Assembly (NCBI RefSeq): GCF_018070565.1
Contig: NZ_JAGPXL010000016.1
Location: 62,001 to 126,000, forward strand
Direction of reading: 5' to 3'
From: Streptomyces sp. B93
GTDB lineage: Bacteria; Actinomycetota; Actinomycetes; Streptomycetales; Streptomycetaceae
Length of the DNA stretch: 64,000 nucleotides
This document shows positions 23,515-31,383 of the stretch, piece by piece (position 1 is the first letter of the stretch; each line of letters opens with the position of its first letter). Under the pieces are notes generated by a model, which was not told the DNA's origin, did not search any database, and saw nothing but the letters and a program-made list of their open reading frames with translations. Position numbers and translations under genes: made by a program.

Positions 23515-24048
23515 TCAGACCTGGCGGCTCTCGACGACGACCGACTCGATCACGACCTCGTTGACCGGACGGTCCGTGCGCGGGTTGGTCTGCGTGGTCG
23601 CGATGGTGTCCACCACCTTCTGGCTGGCCGCGTCCGTGACCTCGCCGAAGATGGTGTGCTTGCGGTTCAGCCACGCCGTCGGGGCGACGGTGACGAAGAA
23701 CTGCGAGCCGTTGGTGCCCGGGCCCGCGTTGGCCATCGCGAGCAGGTAGGGCTTGTCGAAGCGCAGGTCCGGGTGGAACTCGTCCTCGAACTGGTACCCG
23801 GGACCGCCCGTGCCGTTGCCCAGCGGGTCACCGCCCTGGATCATGAAACCGCTGATCACCCGGTGGAAGACCGTGCCGTCGTAGAGCTTGTCCGTGGACT
23901 TCTGGCCGGTGGCCGGGTTGGTCCACTCCCGCTCGCCCTTGGCGAGCTCGACGAAGTTCTTGACCGTCTTCGGCGCGTGCTCCGGGAAGAGCCGGATCTC
24001 GATGTCGCCGTGGTTGGTCTTCAGGGTGGCGTAGAGCTGCTCAGCCAC
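23515..24048 (-). CDS. ppiA: Cyclophilin-type peptidyl-prolyl cis-trans isomerase
   Basis: The 177-residue protein starts at the GTG at 24048 (VAEQLYATLKTNHGDIEIRL). It shows the cyclophilin core FHRVISGFMIQGGDP with the catalytic Arg, then MANAGPGTNGSQFFVTVAP and HTIFGEV. There is no signal peptide, so it acts in the cytoplasm and accelerates proline isomerisation during folding. Length equals the usual single-domain cyclophilin. It is monocistronic, flanked by a terminator and a 325-bp gap. Confidence 0.93.
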   Translation of the reverse strand: MAEQLYATLKTNHGDIEIRLFPEHAPKTVKNFVELAKGEREWTNPATGQKSTDKLYDGTVFHRVISGFMIQGGDPLGNGTGGPGYQFEDEFHPDLRFDKPYLLAMANAGPGTNGSQFFVTVAPTAWLNRKHTIFGEVTDAASQKVVDTIATTQTNPRTDRPVNEVVIESVVVESRQV

Positions 24049-24373
24049 GATCTGCCTTCCGTTGTCCTCTGTGACCCCCCGATCCTCGCACGCCCGGCGC
24101 CCGCCGTCGCCCGACGTCCTGCGACCGGCCCGGCGTACGGGCGCGCCGCTTGCGGAAAACCGGCCGAGTGGCCCCGGGACGCGGGCGCGCCACGGCAATC
24201 CGTGGCATTGTCGACGACAAGCTCCCGTTGCCCCGTGTTCATCTGTTCATCCGCAATTGCAGTCGATTGTGACCCGGATGCCCGCCCGCGCATGCCGCGT
24301 CGGGCACCGGCAGGCATGATCCGTAAAAGGGTGGAAAGTCGAAATACCGTACGCCACCGAGGAGGAGGATCCC
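24049..24373. other. Intergenic region with divergent promoters
   Basis: The 325-bp stretch separates the minus-strand cyclophilin gene and the plus-strand DUF5324-like gene, so it must hold at least two promoters. I see no RNA gene or repeat. The right end has a strong GAGGAGGAGG ribosome site just before the GTG at 24374. Confidence 0.4.
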
Positions 24374-25081
24374 GTGACCCGCATGGACAGCGTGCGCGCC
24401 GCGACCGGCTCGGCCAAGGACAGCGTGCTGCACGCCGCGGAAGTGGTGGCGCCCTACGCCGACACGGCCAAGGACAGGGCCGCACACTACGCACAGGAGG
24501 CACGCGTACGGCTCGCGCCCAAGATGACGCAGGCCACCGAACAGGCCCGCCTGCAGTACGAGGCCCATCTCGTCCCCCGGCTGGAGCTGGCCCGCACACA
24601 GGCGCGCTCCCACGTTCCGCCGAAGGTCGACCTGGCCGCGCACGAGGCCGCCGCACGCACCCGCAAGGCGGCCCGGCAGGCCGCCGTGTACTCCAAGCCC
24701 AGGATCGACCAGGCAGTGGCCGCGGCCGGGCCCGTCCGCGACGAGGCGGCCTCGCGTGGTGTCGCCGCCCTGGCCGCGCTGCGCGGCCAGGTCACGCCGA
24801 GGGAGATCCAGAAGCTCGTCCGCAAGCACGAGCGGCGGGCGAGGGCGGGCCGTGTCGCCAGGGCGCTCGTCGTAGTGGGCGTGCTGGCGGGCGGCGCCTT
24901 CGCCGCCTGGAAGTGGTGGGACAAGCAGGCCAACCCCGACTGGCTGGTCGAGCCGCCTGCCGCGACCGAGGTCCCCGAGTCCGGCCGTCTCACCTCCGTC
25001 GACGGGACCCCGTCCGAACTGGACCCGGAGGTCCAGGCCAAGGAGGCCGAGGAGGCCGCCAACCGGGAGGACCGCGGCTGA
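24374..25081 (+). CDS. DUF5324-like membrane protein
   Basis: The 235-residue protein has a long amphipathic helical region rich in Ala, Lys, Arg and Glu (about residues 1-155). A single membrane helix (about 163-182, VARALVVVGVLAGGAFAAWK) and a short acidic tail follow. This matches the Streptomyces family DUF5324, named from memory; no activity is known. The repetitive Ala-rich helices resemble apolipoprotein-like or LEA-like segments (inference). A strong ribosome site supports the GTG. A bidirectional terminator follows the stop. Confidence 0.65.
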   Translation: MTRMDSVRAATGSAKDSVLHAAEVVAPYADTAKDRAAHYAQEARVRLAPKMTQATEQARLQYEAHLVPRLELARTQARSHVPPKVDLAAHEAAARTRKAARQAAVYSKPRIDQAVAAAGPVRDEAASRGVAALAALRGQVTPREIQKLVRKHERRARAGRVARALVVVGVLAGGAFAAWKWWDKQANPDWLVEPPAATEVPESGRLTSVDGTPSELDPEVQAKEAEEAANREDRG

Positions 25082-25120
25082 GACCCAGGCCCCGGCGTCC
25101 CGGCCGCCGCCGACCGTCGC

Positions 25121-25166
25121 AAAAAAGCCCTCCGAACTGCGTTTCCGCAGCTCGGAGGGCTTTTCG
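25121..25166. terminator. Bidirectional terminator between DUF5324-like gene and tRNA-Ala
   Basis: AAAAGCCCTCCGA (25123-25135) pairs with TCGGAGGGCTTTT (25152-25164), with an inner CTGCG/CGCAG stem. It has A-rich and T-rich flanks on the two sides, typical of intrinsic terminators used from both strands. Confidence 0.9.
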
Positions 25167-25177
25167 CTGGAATTCTG

Positions 25178-25250
25178 TGGAGCCTAGGGGAGTCGAACCC
25201 CTGACATCTGCCATGCAAAGACAGCGCTCTACCAACTGAGCTAAGGCCCC
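25178..25250 (-). tRNA. tRNA-Ala (anticodon TGC)
   Basis: The minus strand gives a 73-nt cloverleaf. The acceptor GGGGCCT pairs with AGGCTCC, the anticodon stem CTGTC/GGCAG (one mismatch) encloses TTTGCAT with anticodon TGC, and the T arm is CAGGG-GTTCGAC-CCCTA-like. CCA is not encoded. Confidence 0.95.
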
Positions 25251-25431
25251 GTGAGGGAAACGTCCCGCCGGAAAGATCCGCGATCCGGTGGACTCCGGGG
25301 ACCAGAGTACCGGGTCCTCCCCTGGATCTCGCAAAAGGATTAGGGGTCCCCGCGAACGACCACTCTCCGTAAGATGCTCGGCGTGGTTCGCGGCAGCGAA
25401 GCACGTCTTGGGGAAGCGATGGGGAGACGCA

Positions 25432-25980
25432 ATGGACGCCGCACAGCAGGAAGCCACCGCAAGAGCGCGGGAACTGCAGCGGAACTGGTACGGGGAGCCG
25501 TTGGGGGCGCTCTTCCGTAAGCTCATAGACGACCTGGGCCTCAACCAGGCTCGTCTCGCGGGGGTACTGGGACTGTCCGCACCGATGCTGTCGCAGCTGA
25601 TGAGCGGTCAGCGCGCGAAGATCGGCAACCCGGCGGTCGTGCAGCGGGTGCAGTTGTTGCAGGAACTGGCCGCACAGGTCGCGGACGGCAGCGTCAGCGC
25701 CGCCGAGGCCACCGACCGCATGGAAGAGATCAAGAAGGCCCAGGGGGGCTCCGTGCTGAGCAACACCACACAGACGACGAGCAGTTCGGGGGCGCCCACC
25801 GTCAAGCGTGTGGTCCGTGAGATTCAGTCCCTGCTGCGCTCGGTCGCCGCCGCGGGCGACATCATCGACGCCGCGGACACCCTCGCCCCGACCCACCCGG
25901 AACTGGCAGAGTTCCTCCGGGTCTACGGCGCGGGCCGCACCTCCGACGCGGTCGCGCACTACCAGGCGCACCAGAACTGA
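25432..25980 (+). CDS. Helix-turn-helix DNA-binding protein
   Basis: The 182-residue protein starts at the ATG at 25432 (MDAAQQEATARARELQRNWY). It has an XRE-like helix-turn-helix near residues 25-60 (LIDDLGLNQARLAGVLGLSA then MLSQLMSGQRAKIG). A helical C-terminal domain, RVVREIQSLLRSVAAAGDII, follows and ends near YGAGRTSDAVAHYQAHQN. It is probably a transcription factor; the target is unknown. It lies 100 bp upstream of a Ser/Thr kinase gene on the same strand and could be a kinase target or regulator (inference). Confidence 0.8.
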   Translation: MDAAQQEATARARELQRNWYGEPLGALFRKLIDDLGLNQARLAGVLGLSAPMLSQLMSGQRAKIGNPAVVQRVQLLQELAAQVADGSVSAAEATDRMEEIKKAQGGSVLSNTTQTTSSSGAPTVKRVVREIQSLLRSVAAAGDIIDAADTLAPTHPELAEFLRVYGAGRTSDAVAHYQAHQN

Positions 25981-26080
25981 GCCCACGGCCCGGTCGCCGA
26001 GGGGGTACGGCTGCCGGGCCGACGCCAAACGACCCGCCTCCGGACCAGGGGGAAACCACGGGGAGGAGCAGCGCGCAGCG

Positions 26081-27658
26081 ATGGGTGAGGTGTTCGCAGG
26101 CCGGTACGAACTGGTCGACCCGATCGGACGCGGAGGCGTCGGCGCCGTATGGCGCGCGTGGGACCACCGCCGTCGCCGCTATGTGGCCGCGAAGGTGCTC
26201 CAGCAGCGCGACGCCCATTCGCTGCTGCGTTTCGTCCGCGAGCAGGCCCTGCGGATCGATCACCCCCATGTGCTCGCGCCCGCCAGCTGGGCCGCCGACG
26301 ACGACAAGGTCCTCTTCACGATGGACCTGGTGGCCGGGGGGTCGCTGGTCCATCTGGTCGGGGACTACGGCCCGCTGCCGCCGGCTTTCGTCTGCACCCT
26401 GCTCGACCAGCTGCTGTCCGGGCTCGCGGCGGTCCATGCCGAGGACGTCGTCCACCGGGACATCAAGCCCGCCAACGTCCTCCTCGAGGCCACCGGCACC
26501 GGCCGCCCCAGGCTGCGGCTGTCCGACTTCGGCATCGCGATGCGGCTGGGCGAGCCCCGGCTGACCGAGACCAACCTGGTGGTGGGCACGCCCGGTTACC
26601 TCGCGCCCGAGCAGATGATGGGCGCCGAACCGGACTTCCCCGCCGACCTGTTCGCCGTAGGGCTGGTGGCGCTGTATCTGCTGGAGGGTGCCAAGCCCGA
26701 CGCCAAGGCGCTCATCCAGTACTTCGCGGAGCACGGCACACCGGGGGCGCCGCAGGGCATTCCGGAGCCGCTCTGGCAGGTCGTGGCCACGCTGCTCCAG
26801 CCGGACCCGCAGGCCCGCTTCCGCACCGCCACGGGGGCGCGCAAGGCGCTCGCGTCCGCCGTCGAACTCCTCCCGGAGCCGGGCCCCGACGACGAGCAGA
26901 TCGAGATCTTCGACCAACTCGGCCCGCTCCCGGCGGGCTTCGGCCTCGACGGGCCCCTCAAGAAGGCGCCTGGGGTGACGCCTGAAGAGGGAAGGGAGGA
27001 GGGAGAGCGGGGAGAGCGAGGACGGCGGAGGGAGCAGGGAGAGCCGGCCACCGGCCCGGGCACTGATGGCACCGGCTCGGGCACAGGTACGGGTTCGGGT
27101 ACAGGCACCGGCTCGGGCGCCGGCTCCGGCACAGGTGGGACCGCGAGCACCGACAGGGGAACCGGTTCGGGCCCGGCCTCCGGCGCCGTACCGCCCGATC
27201 CACGTCAGCCGCCCCAGCCCCGCCCCAAGCCCAGCCCCGCACCCGTGGGCCTGCCCGGTCCATGGCCGTCGGGCATGTCGGACACCGGCAGCTTCCACCT
27301 CCCGCCCCCTCCGGCGGCTCCCCCCACGCCGCCGCCGTACCCACTGGCACAGCCACAGCCCTACCCACAGGCTCAGCAGGGCTTTCCAGCGCCTCCGTTC
27401 CACATCGCCCCCCAGGATCCGACGACACAAGCCGTGCGGCACCGCGTTGATGCCTCTACTGCTTCGTACACCGCTCAGGACCCGCAGGTTCCCGGTCCGC
27501 CCGAGACGATTTCCTGGCCCCCGCCCCGGCACCGCGCGGACCGCCGTGGCCGCCGCGCCGCCCACCGCCCCGGCCCGCCCGCCAGGGTGGCCGTCCCGGT
27601 GCTGCTCCTGGCCCTGGTCTGTTACGCCGTCGGCTTCTGGGCGCTGACCCGTATCTGA
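26081..27658 (+). CDS. Ser/Thr protein kinase with C-terminal membrane anchor
   Basis: The 525-residue protein has an intact N-terminal kinase domain: GRGGVGAVW, Lys38, VVHRDIKPAN (Asp127), SDFG (Asp149) and GTPGYLAPEQ. After residue 300 comes a charged Glu/Arg/Gly stretch, a Gly-Thr-Gly-Ser repeat block (about 325-365) and a Pro/Gln-rich linker. One membrane helix lies at the extreme C-terminus (VLLLALVCYAVGFWALTRI), so the kinase faces the cytoplasm and has almost no outside domain. The ATG was chosen because the kinase fold starts at residue 5. Substrates are unknown; the neighbouring secreted protein gene converges on it. Confidence 0.9.
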   Translation: MGEVFAGRYELVDPIGRGGVGAVWRAWDHRRRRYVAAKVLQQRDAHSLLRFVREQALRIDHPHVLAPASWAADDDKVLFTMDLVAGGSLVHLVGDYGPLPPAFVCTLLDQLLSGLAAVHAEDVVHRDIKPANVLLEATGTGRPRLRLSDFGIAMRLGEPRLTETNLVVGTPGYLAPEQMMGAEPDFPADLFAVGLVALYLLEGAKPDAKALIQYFAEHGTPGAPQGIPEPLWQVVATLLQPDPQARFRTATGARKALASAVELLPEPGPDDEQIEIFDQLGPLPAGFGLDGPLKKAPGVTPEEGREEGERGERGRRREQGEPATGPGTDGTGSGTGTGSGTGTGSGAGSGTGGTASTDRGTGSGPASGAVPPDPRQPPQPRPKPSPAPVGLPGPWPSGMSDTGSFHLPPPPAAPPTPPPYPLAQPQPYPQAQQGFPAPPFHIAPQDPTTQAVRHRVDASTASYTAQDPQVPGPPETISWPPPRHRADRRGRRAAHRPGPPARVAVPVLLLALVCYAVGFWALTRI

Positions 27659-27703
27659 CCGGAGTCGGCCCGTAGCCGGTCCGCGCCTGGGAATGCCCCC
27701 GCC

Positions 27704-29044
27704 CTACGCCGAGGCGCCCCGCCGCCGCGCCGCCACCGTCCACACCGCGAGCCCGCCCAGCAGCACGGTCCCGCCGCCGATCCCGCCCACGGCGAGCGCC
27801 GTCATCGCGGCGTCGTTCCCGGCGTCTTCGTCACCGCCGCTCGTCGACCCGCTGGCCCGGTCCCCCGCGGCGACCTCGAACAGACCGCGGGGCACCGGAT
27901 CGCCGTCGTACCCGGGCCCCTCAGAGGCGTCCCCGTCGACCCGTACCCGCAAGGTCAGCGGGAGCGGCCCGGTACCGAAGTCGTCCGCGACCCGGGAGGA
28001 GAGGTGCACCGCGAGGTAGTAGGAACCGGCGAACCGCATTCCGCTCGCCTTCTCCGCGACGGCGTGCCGGTTGGCGTGGTCGACGGGTGGCAGCGGGTCG
28101 AGCACGGCCGACTTCTGCTCGCCGTCGTAGCTGACGCTCTTCTCCTCGACCGGCCCTCGAGCGGGGTTGTAGAGCGCGAGGCCGAGCGCGCCGACGGAGA
28201 AGCCGGAGCCGTCCTCCGCTTCCGCACCGCCGAGTTCGGCGGTGGCGTGCAACTGCTGGCCCCAGTCGACGGGCACCTTGTAGAAGAGGGTCTGTCCGGG
28301 CGCGATCCCGGTGGACCAGACGCCCTCGCCGATCGCGGCGGCCGAGGCGAACCCCTCGCCGCCGGTCCGGCGCTCACCCTGCCCCTCGACGGGGGCCGGG
28401 GACGCGGAGTCCCAGTCCCCGGGCGCCTCGGTGGCCTCGGCCGAGGTCAGGCCGGGCTCCGTGACGGGTGCCAGCTCCAGGTCCCAGACGTCCGGCGCGG
28501 GCTCCGCCGTACCGGTGCGCTCGACCACCACGTAGTACGTGCCCGCCCCCTGGCAGCGCGACGAGCGGGACGACACCTCGCGCATGCCCGAGACCGCGAT
28601 CGGGTGCGGGCTGCGGGCGGCGCCGAAGGACGCGCTGTCGAGGGAGCAGGAGCCGCCGTCCGCGTCCTGGAGGGAGACCTTGAGGCGGTCGACGGCCGAG
28701 AGCACGGCCTCGGGGCGGGGTACGGCGGTGGCGGAGACGTAGGAGTTCTCGGTGGCGCCGAGTTCGAGGCGGAAGTAGGTCTTCCCGCTGCTTTGCAGGG
28801 TGCTCCGGTAGGTCTTGCCGGGCACGAGGAGCGCGGCCTCCGCCGGGTTCGTGGCCGCGGGGACCGTGAGGGCGTCCGGGGCGAAGCCGTACGCGCGTGG
28901 CGCGCCGGGGGCGGCTGGGAGCGCCTGTCCGGGGAGCCCGGCCAGGACGGCGAGCGCCAGTGCCCCTACGAGGGCCCCACGCGCGCGTGGAGGCCGGTTA
29001 CCACGCCCCGCTGCCGCGCGCCACCGCGCCGTACGCCGTCCCAT
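27704..29044 (-). CDS. Secreted, C-terminally membrane-anchored protein of unknown function
   Basis: The 446-residue protein from the ATG at 29044 has a twin-arginine-containing basic N-terminus and a signal peptide (LVGALALAVLAGLPGQALPA, about 27-47). Two extracellular beta-rich segments follow (KTYFRLELGATENSYVSATA and GQTLFYKVPVDWGQQLHATA look like related modules), and a C-terminal helix (about 415-440) ends in Arg-rich residues. Cysteines at two places may form a disulfide. I do not recognise a named domain, though the module resembles carbohydrate or peptidase C-terminal beta-sandwiches. A GTG 21 bp upstream is an alternative start. Confidence 0.7.
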   Translation of the reverse strand: MGRRTARWRAAAGRGNRPPRARGALVGALALAVLAGLPGQALPAAPGAPRAYGFAPDALTVPAATNPAEAALLVPGKTYRSTLQSSGKTYFRLELGATENSYVSATAVPRPEAVLSAVDRLKVSLQDADGGSCSLDSASFGAARSPHPIAVSGMREVSSRSSRCQGAGTYYVVVERTGTAEPAPDVWDLELAPVTEPGLTSAEATEAPGDWDSASPAPVEGQGERRTGGEGFASAAAIGEGVWSTGIAPGQTLFYKVPVDWGQQLHATAELGGAEAEDGSGFSVGALGLALYNPARGPVEEKSVSYDGEQKSAVLDPLPPVDHANRHAVAEKASGMRFAGSYYLAVHLSSRVADDFGTGPLPLTLRVRVDGDASEGPGYDGDPVPRGLFEVAAGDRASGSTSGGDEDAGNDAAMTALAVGGIGGGTVLLGGLAVWTVAARRRGASA

Positions 29045-29106
29045 CACGCGCCCCCTCGTCGTCACCGCGCCTGTTCCGACCGTGGCCCATCCTGCCGCAC
29101 ACGCAA

Positions 29107-29133
29107 AACCCCGACCGATGACACGGTCGGGGT
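29107..29133. terminator. Hairpin terminator after the DLW-39-like gene
   Basis: ACCCCGACCG (29108-29117) pairs with CGGTCGGGGT (29124-29133) across a 6-nt loop, between two minus-strand genes. Confidence 0.75.
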
Positions 29134-29157
29134 CTGTTCAGAATCGGATGTCGGTGC

Positions 29158-29286
29158 TCACGAACCCGTGGGCACGGAGTCAGTCGCCTCCGTCCACAGA
29201 TCCTGCTCGGCGCGATCCGCCTGGATCTGGCGGTACACGAGGAGCCCGCCGATGGCGGCCAGTGCGACCAGGAGAAGCTTCTTCAC
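29158..29286 (-). CDS. DLW-39-like small membrane protein
   Basis: The GTG at 29286 gives 42 residues (VKKLLLVALAAIGGLLVYRQ onward): one membrane helix, then QADRAEQDLWTEATD. The helix followed by an Asp-Leu-Trp motif and the size of about 40 residues match the actinobacterial DLW-39 family, which is usually found near gyrA as here. The function is unknown. A longer frame upstream adds 18 residues without a clear ribosome site. Confidence 0.75.
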   Translation of the reverse strand: MKKLLLVALAAIGGLLVYRQIQADRAEQDLWTEATDSVPTGS

Positions 29287-29559
29287 CGCGCGACCTCGTC
29301 TTTCCTTGACGTAGGGGACCTCTGGCGCCCGACTATACACACCGTCCGATATCGGCCGGTGACCTGCGCCGGGGCCTCAACTCCGGCCCTCCACCGGGCA
29401 CATCTCCGTGCCCGTCTCCCTGACTTTCTGGGGTGTGCGCCCATCCGGGTGGTGTTCATCTGAACATCGACGCGCCACGGGCGTCGGTCCACCACTTCGC
29501 GGCCCACATACACATCATGAGGAAAGTACGCAAATCGCCCAACCCGAAAGTGAGGGGCC

Positions 29560-29940
29560 ATGGCCCGCACCAAGGTCATGAAGCTGTGGAACGTCCTCGT
29601 CACCGCCTTCATCGCACTGTGCACGACGCTCGGACTCGTCACCACGACCGCCGCCGCGGCGGTACCGCAGAGCGAGCCGACCCGCAACAGCACCGCGGAT
29701 CTCCTGCCACCGACCACGGCACCGGCGGCGACGCCCGGCTGGGTCTGGTCCCACGCGAGAGCCCTGCCCCCCACGATGAAGCAGCGCATCCGCGCCGAGG
29801 CCCACGGCAAGACCCCGAGCTGCCGCCATCTCCCCCACACGGACACGGACTCCGAATCGGCCCCGCAGTCCGAGGACTCCTGTGACGACGCGGACGACCC
29901 CGACGACCGCGCGCCCGTGACCCTCCCGCTCCAGCGCTGA
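29560..29940 (+). CDS. Small secreted protein (possibly DUF6344)
   Basis: The 126-residue product begins MARTKVMKLWNVLVTAFIAL with a clear signal peptide ending near Ala-Ala-Ala-Ala at about residue 34. The mature part is Pro/Thr-rich, then has RAEAHGKTPSCRH and an acidic Asp-rich segment with a second Cys, which may form one disulfide. A GAGGGG ribosome site precedes the ATG. The family call DUF6344 is from memory and tentative; no function is visible. A strong hairpin lies 110 bp downstream. Confidence 0.65.
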   Translation: MARTKVMKLWNVLVTAFIALCTTLGLVTTTAAAAVPQSEPTRNSTADLLPPTTAPAATPGWVWSHARALPPTMKQRIRAEAHGKTPSCRHLPHTDTDSESAPQSEDSCDDADDPDDRAPVTLPLQR

Positions 29941-30051
29941 GGCAACCGCCGAAGCCGGACCCCTTTTGTCGTCACCCTTGCCATCACCGTCGTCATGGCG
30001 ATCTGCGTACAGCACTGCCACCCACCACGACGCACACGGTGTACCCGAACT

Positions 30052-30091
30052 GAAGGCCCGGACCAGCAGGCACCCGCTGGTCCGGGCCTTC
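30052..30091. terminator. Strong hairpin, probable terminator
   Basis: GAAGGCCCGGACCAGC (30052-30067) pairs perfectly with 30076-30091 over an 8-nt loop. It lies between the small secreted protein gene and the polymerase-like gene on the same strand. No T tract follows. Confidence 0.7.
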
Positions 30092-30103
30092 GGCACGTCT
30101 GTT

Positions 30104-30117
30104 CGATCGTACGTTCG
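30104..30117. promoter_or_regulatory. Putative LexA (SOS) box
   Basis: The minus strand reads CGAACGTACGATCG, which fits the Gram-positive LexA consensus CGAACRNRYGTTYG at 13 of 14 positions. It is 53 bp upstream of a Y-family polymerase-like gene. The same stretch can be seen as a direct repeat, GTTCGAT-CGTAC-GTTCGAT. LexA control is inferred. Confidence 0.45.
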
Positions 30118-30169
30118 ATACCCTGGAGAAGGGACGTGGAGAAGGACACCATCCAGGGAGGCGGACGCC

Positions 30170-31159
30170 ATGGCACCCGAGACACCGACGGTGATGCATG
30201 TGCGCTGCCCCGGCCACCTGCCCGAGGACACCTACCGACAGGTCCTGGAGCAGCTGACCGAACTGTCCCCCGTCGTCCAGGCCCTCCCCCCGAGCGCCGC
30301 CCTGGTGGACCTGAGGGGCGCGCTGACCTACCACGGCAAGGACGCCCACCACCTCGCCGAGATGCTGCGGGTCCGTACGATCTCCCGCCTGGGCGTCGAC
30401 GTCAGGGTCGGCGTGGGCCCGTCCATCACGGTCGCGGCCACCGCGTCCGCCCGAATCGAGCCGCCCGGCGGCGTCCTCGCCATCACCCCCCATGAGGTCA
30501 CCGACTGGCTAGCCCCCCTGCCCGTCGAGGCCCTGCACGGCATCGGCCCCCGCCAGGCCGAGGCGCTGCACGCGTACGGCCTCCACCGCGTCGGCCTGCT
30601 CGCCGCCGTGCCGTCGGCGACCGTGCGGCGGGTGCTGGGCGGCCGCGCCGGACGTCTGGCCGCCGACCGCGCCCGCGGCATCGACCCACGCCCCGTCACC
30701 CCCCGGGCGCTGCCCGCCTCCGCGACCGTCACCCACGTCTTCCCCCGGCACACCCTCGACGGCGCCGAGGTCCGCGCGGCCCTGCTCGGCCTGGTGGGCC
30801 GGCTCGGCCACCGACTCCGCCACCGCCACCAGGCGACCGGCGCCCTGACCCTCACCCTCCGCTTCCCCGACGGCACCACCTGGGACAAGTCCCGCCGCCT
30901 CCCGCGGCCCTCCGCCCACGACGACCTGCGCACCACGGCCTACCGCCTGATCGACGCCGCAGGCCTCCAACGCGCCCGCGTCAGCGCCCTCACCCTGCGC
31001 GCCGACGACCTCCTCGACGCCGCCCACACCGCCGACCAGCTCACCCTCGACACATCACGCGAGGCCCGCCTGGCCGCGGAAATCACCACGGACCGCATCA
31101 ACGACAAGTACGGCCCCCACACCATCGGCTGGGCCACCACTTTCCGCCACGCCTCATAA
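30170..31159 (+). CDS. Y-family DNA polymerase-like protein, probably catalytically inactive
   Basis: From the ATG at 30170 (preceded by GGGAGGC) the product has 329 residues. It aligns by eye with the DinB/ImuB family: VDVRVGVGPSITVAATAS matches the palm segment, LHGIGPRQAEALHAYGL is the thumb helix-hairpin-helix, and the little-finger region follows. The N-terminal palm strand with the first metal-binding Asp is missing. The second catalytic motif (Ser-Leu-Asp-Glu in DinB) reads Pro-Ser-Ala-Ala here. It therefore cannot be a normal polymerase and resembles ImuB-type accessory subunits. No imuA or dnaE2 lies beside it. An SOS-like box is upstream. Confidence 0.7.
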   Translation: MAPETPTVMHVRCPGHLPEDTYRQVLEQLTELSPVVQALPPSAALVDLRGALTYHGKDAHHLAEMLRVRTISRLGVDVRVGVGPSITVAATASARIEPPGGVLAITPHEVTDWLAPLPVEALHGIGPRQAEALHAYGLHRVGLLAAVPSATVRRVLGGRAGRLAADRARGIDPRPVTPRALPASATVTHVFPRHTLDGAEVRAALLGLVGRLGHRLRHRHQATGALTLTLRFPDGTTWDKSRRLPRPSAHDDLRTTAYRLIDAAGLQRARVSALTLRADDLLDAAHTADQLTLDTSREARLAAEITTDRINDKYGPHTIGWATTFRHAS

Positions 31160-31179
31160 ACCCACCCGCCCCGAACACC

Positions 31180-31215
31180 AAGAACCCCCAGCCGCTACCG
31201 ACTGGGGGTTCTTTT
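31180..31215. terminator. Bidirectional terminator before tRNA-Ile
   Basis: AAGAACCCCCAG (31180-31191) pairs with CTGGGGGTTCTT (31202-31213), followed by T residues. It lies between the plus-strand polymerase-like gene and the minus-strand tRNA-Ile. Confidence 0.9.
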
Positions 31216-31218
31216 CGC

Positions 31219-31295
31219 TGGTGGGGCTAACAGGATTTGAACCTGTGGCCTCATCCTTATCAGGGATGCGCTCTAACCAACTGAGCTATAGCCCC
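31219..31295 (-). tRNA. tRNA-Ile (anticodon GAT)
   Basis: The minus strand forms a 77-nt tRNA including an encoded CCA (31221-31219). The acceptor GGGGCTA pairs with TAGCCCC, the anticodon stem CATCC/GGATG holds CTGATAA (anticodon GAT), and the T loop is TTCAAAT. tRNA-Ile downstream of gyrA is typical of actinobacteria. Confidence 0.96.
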
Positions 31296-31383
31296 GCCGC
31301 GCTCTGCGGTGTACGTCCCGCGCGCTGACTCCTGAAGATTAGCGCACGACCGGGGCAGTCCCAAAATCGATAGTTGCCCGGCC

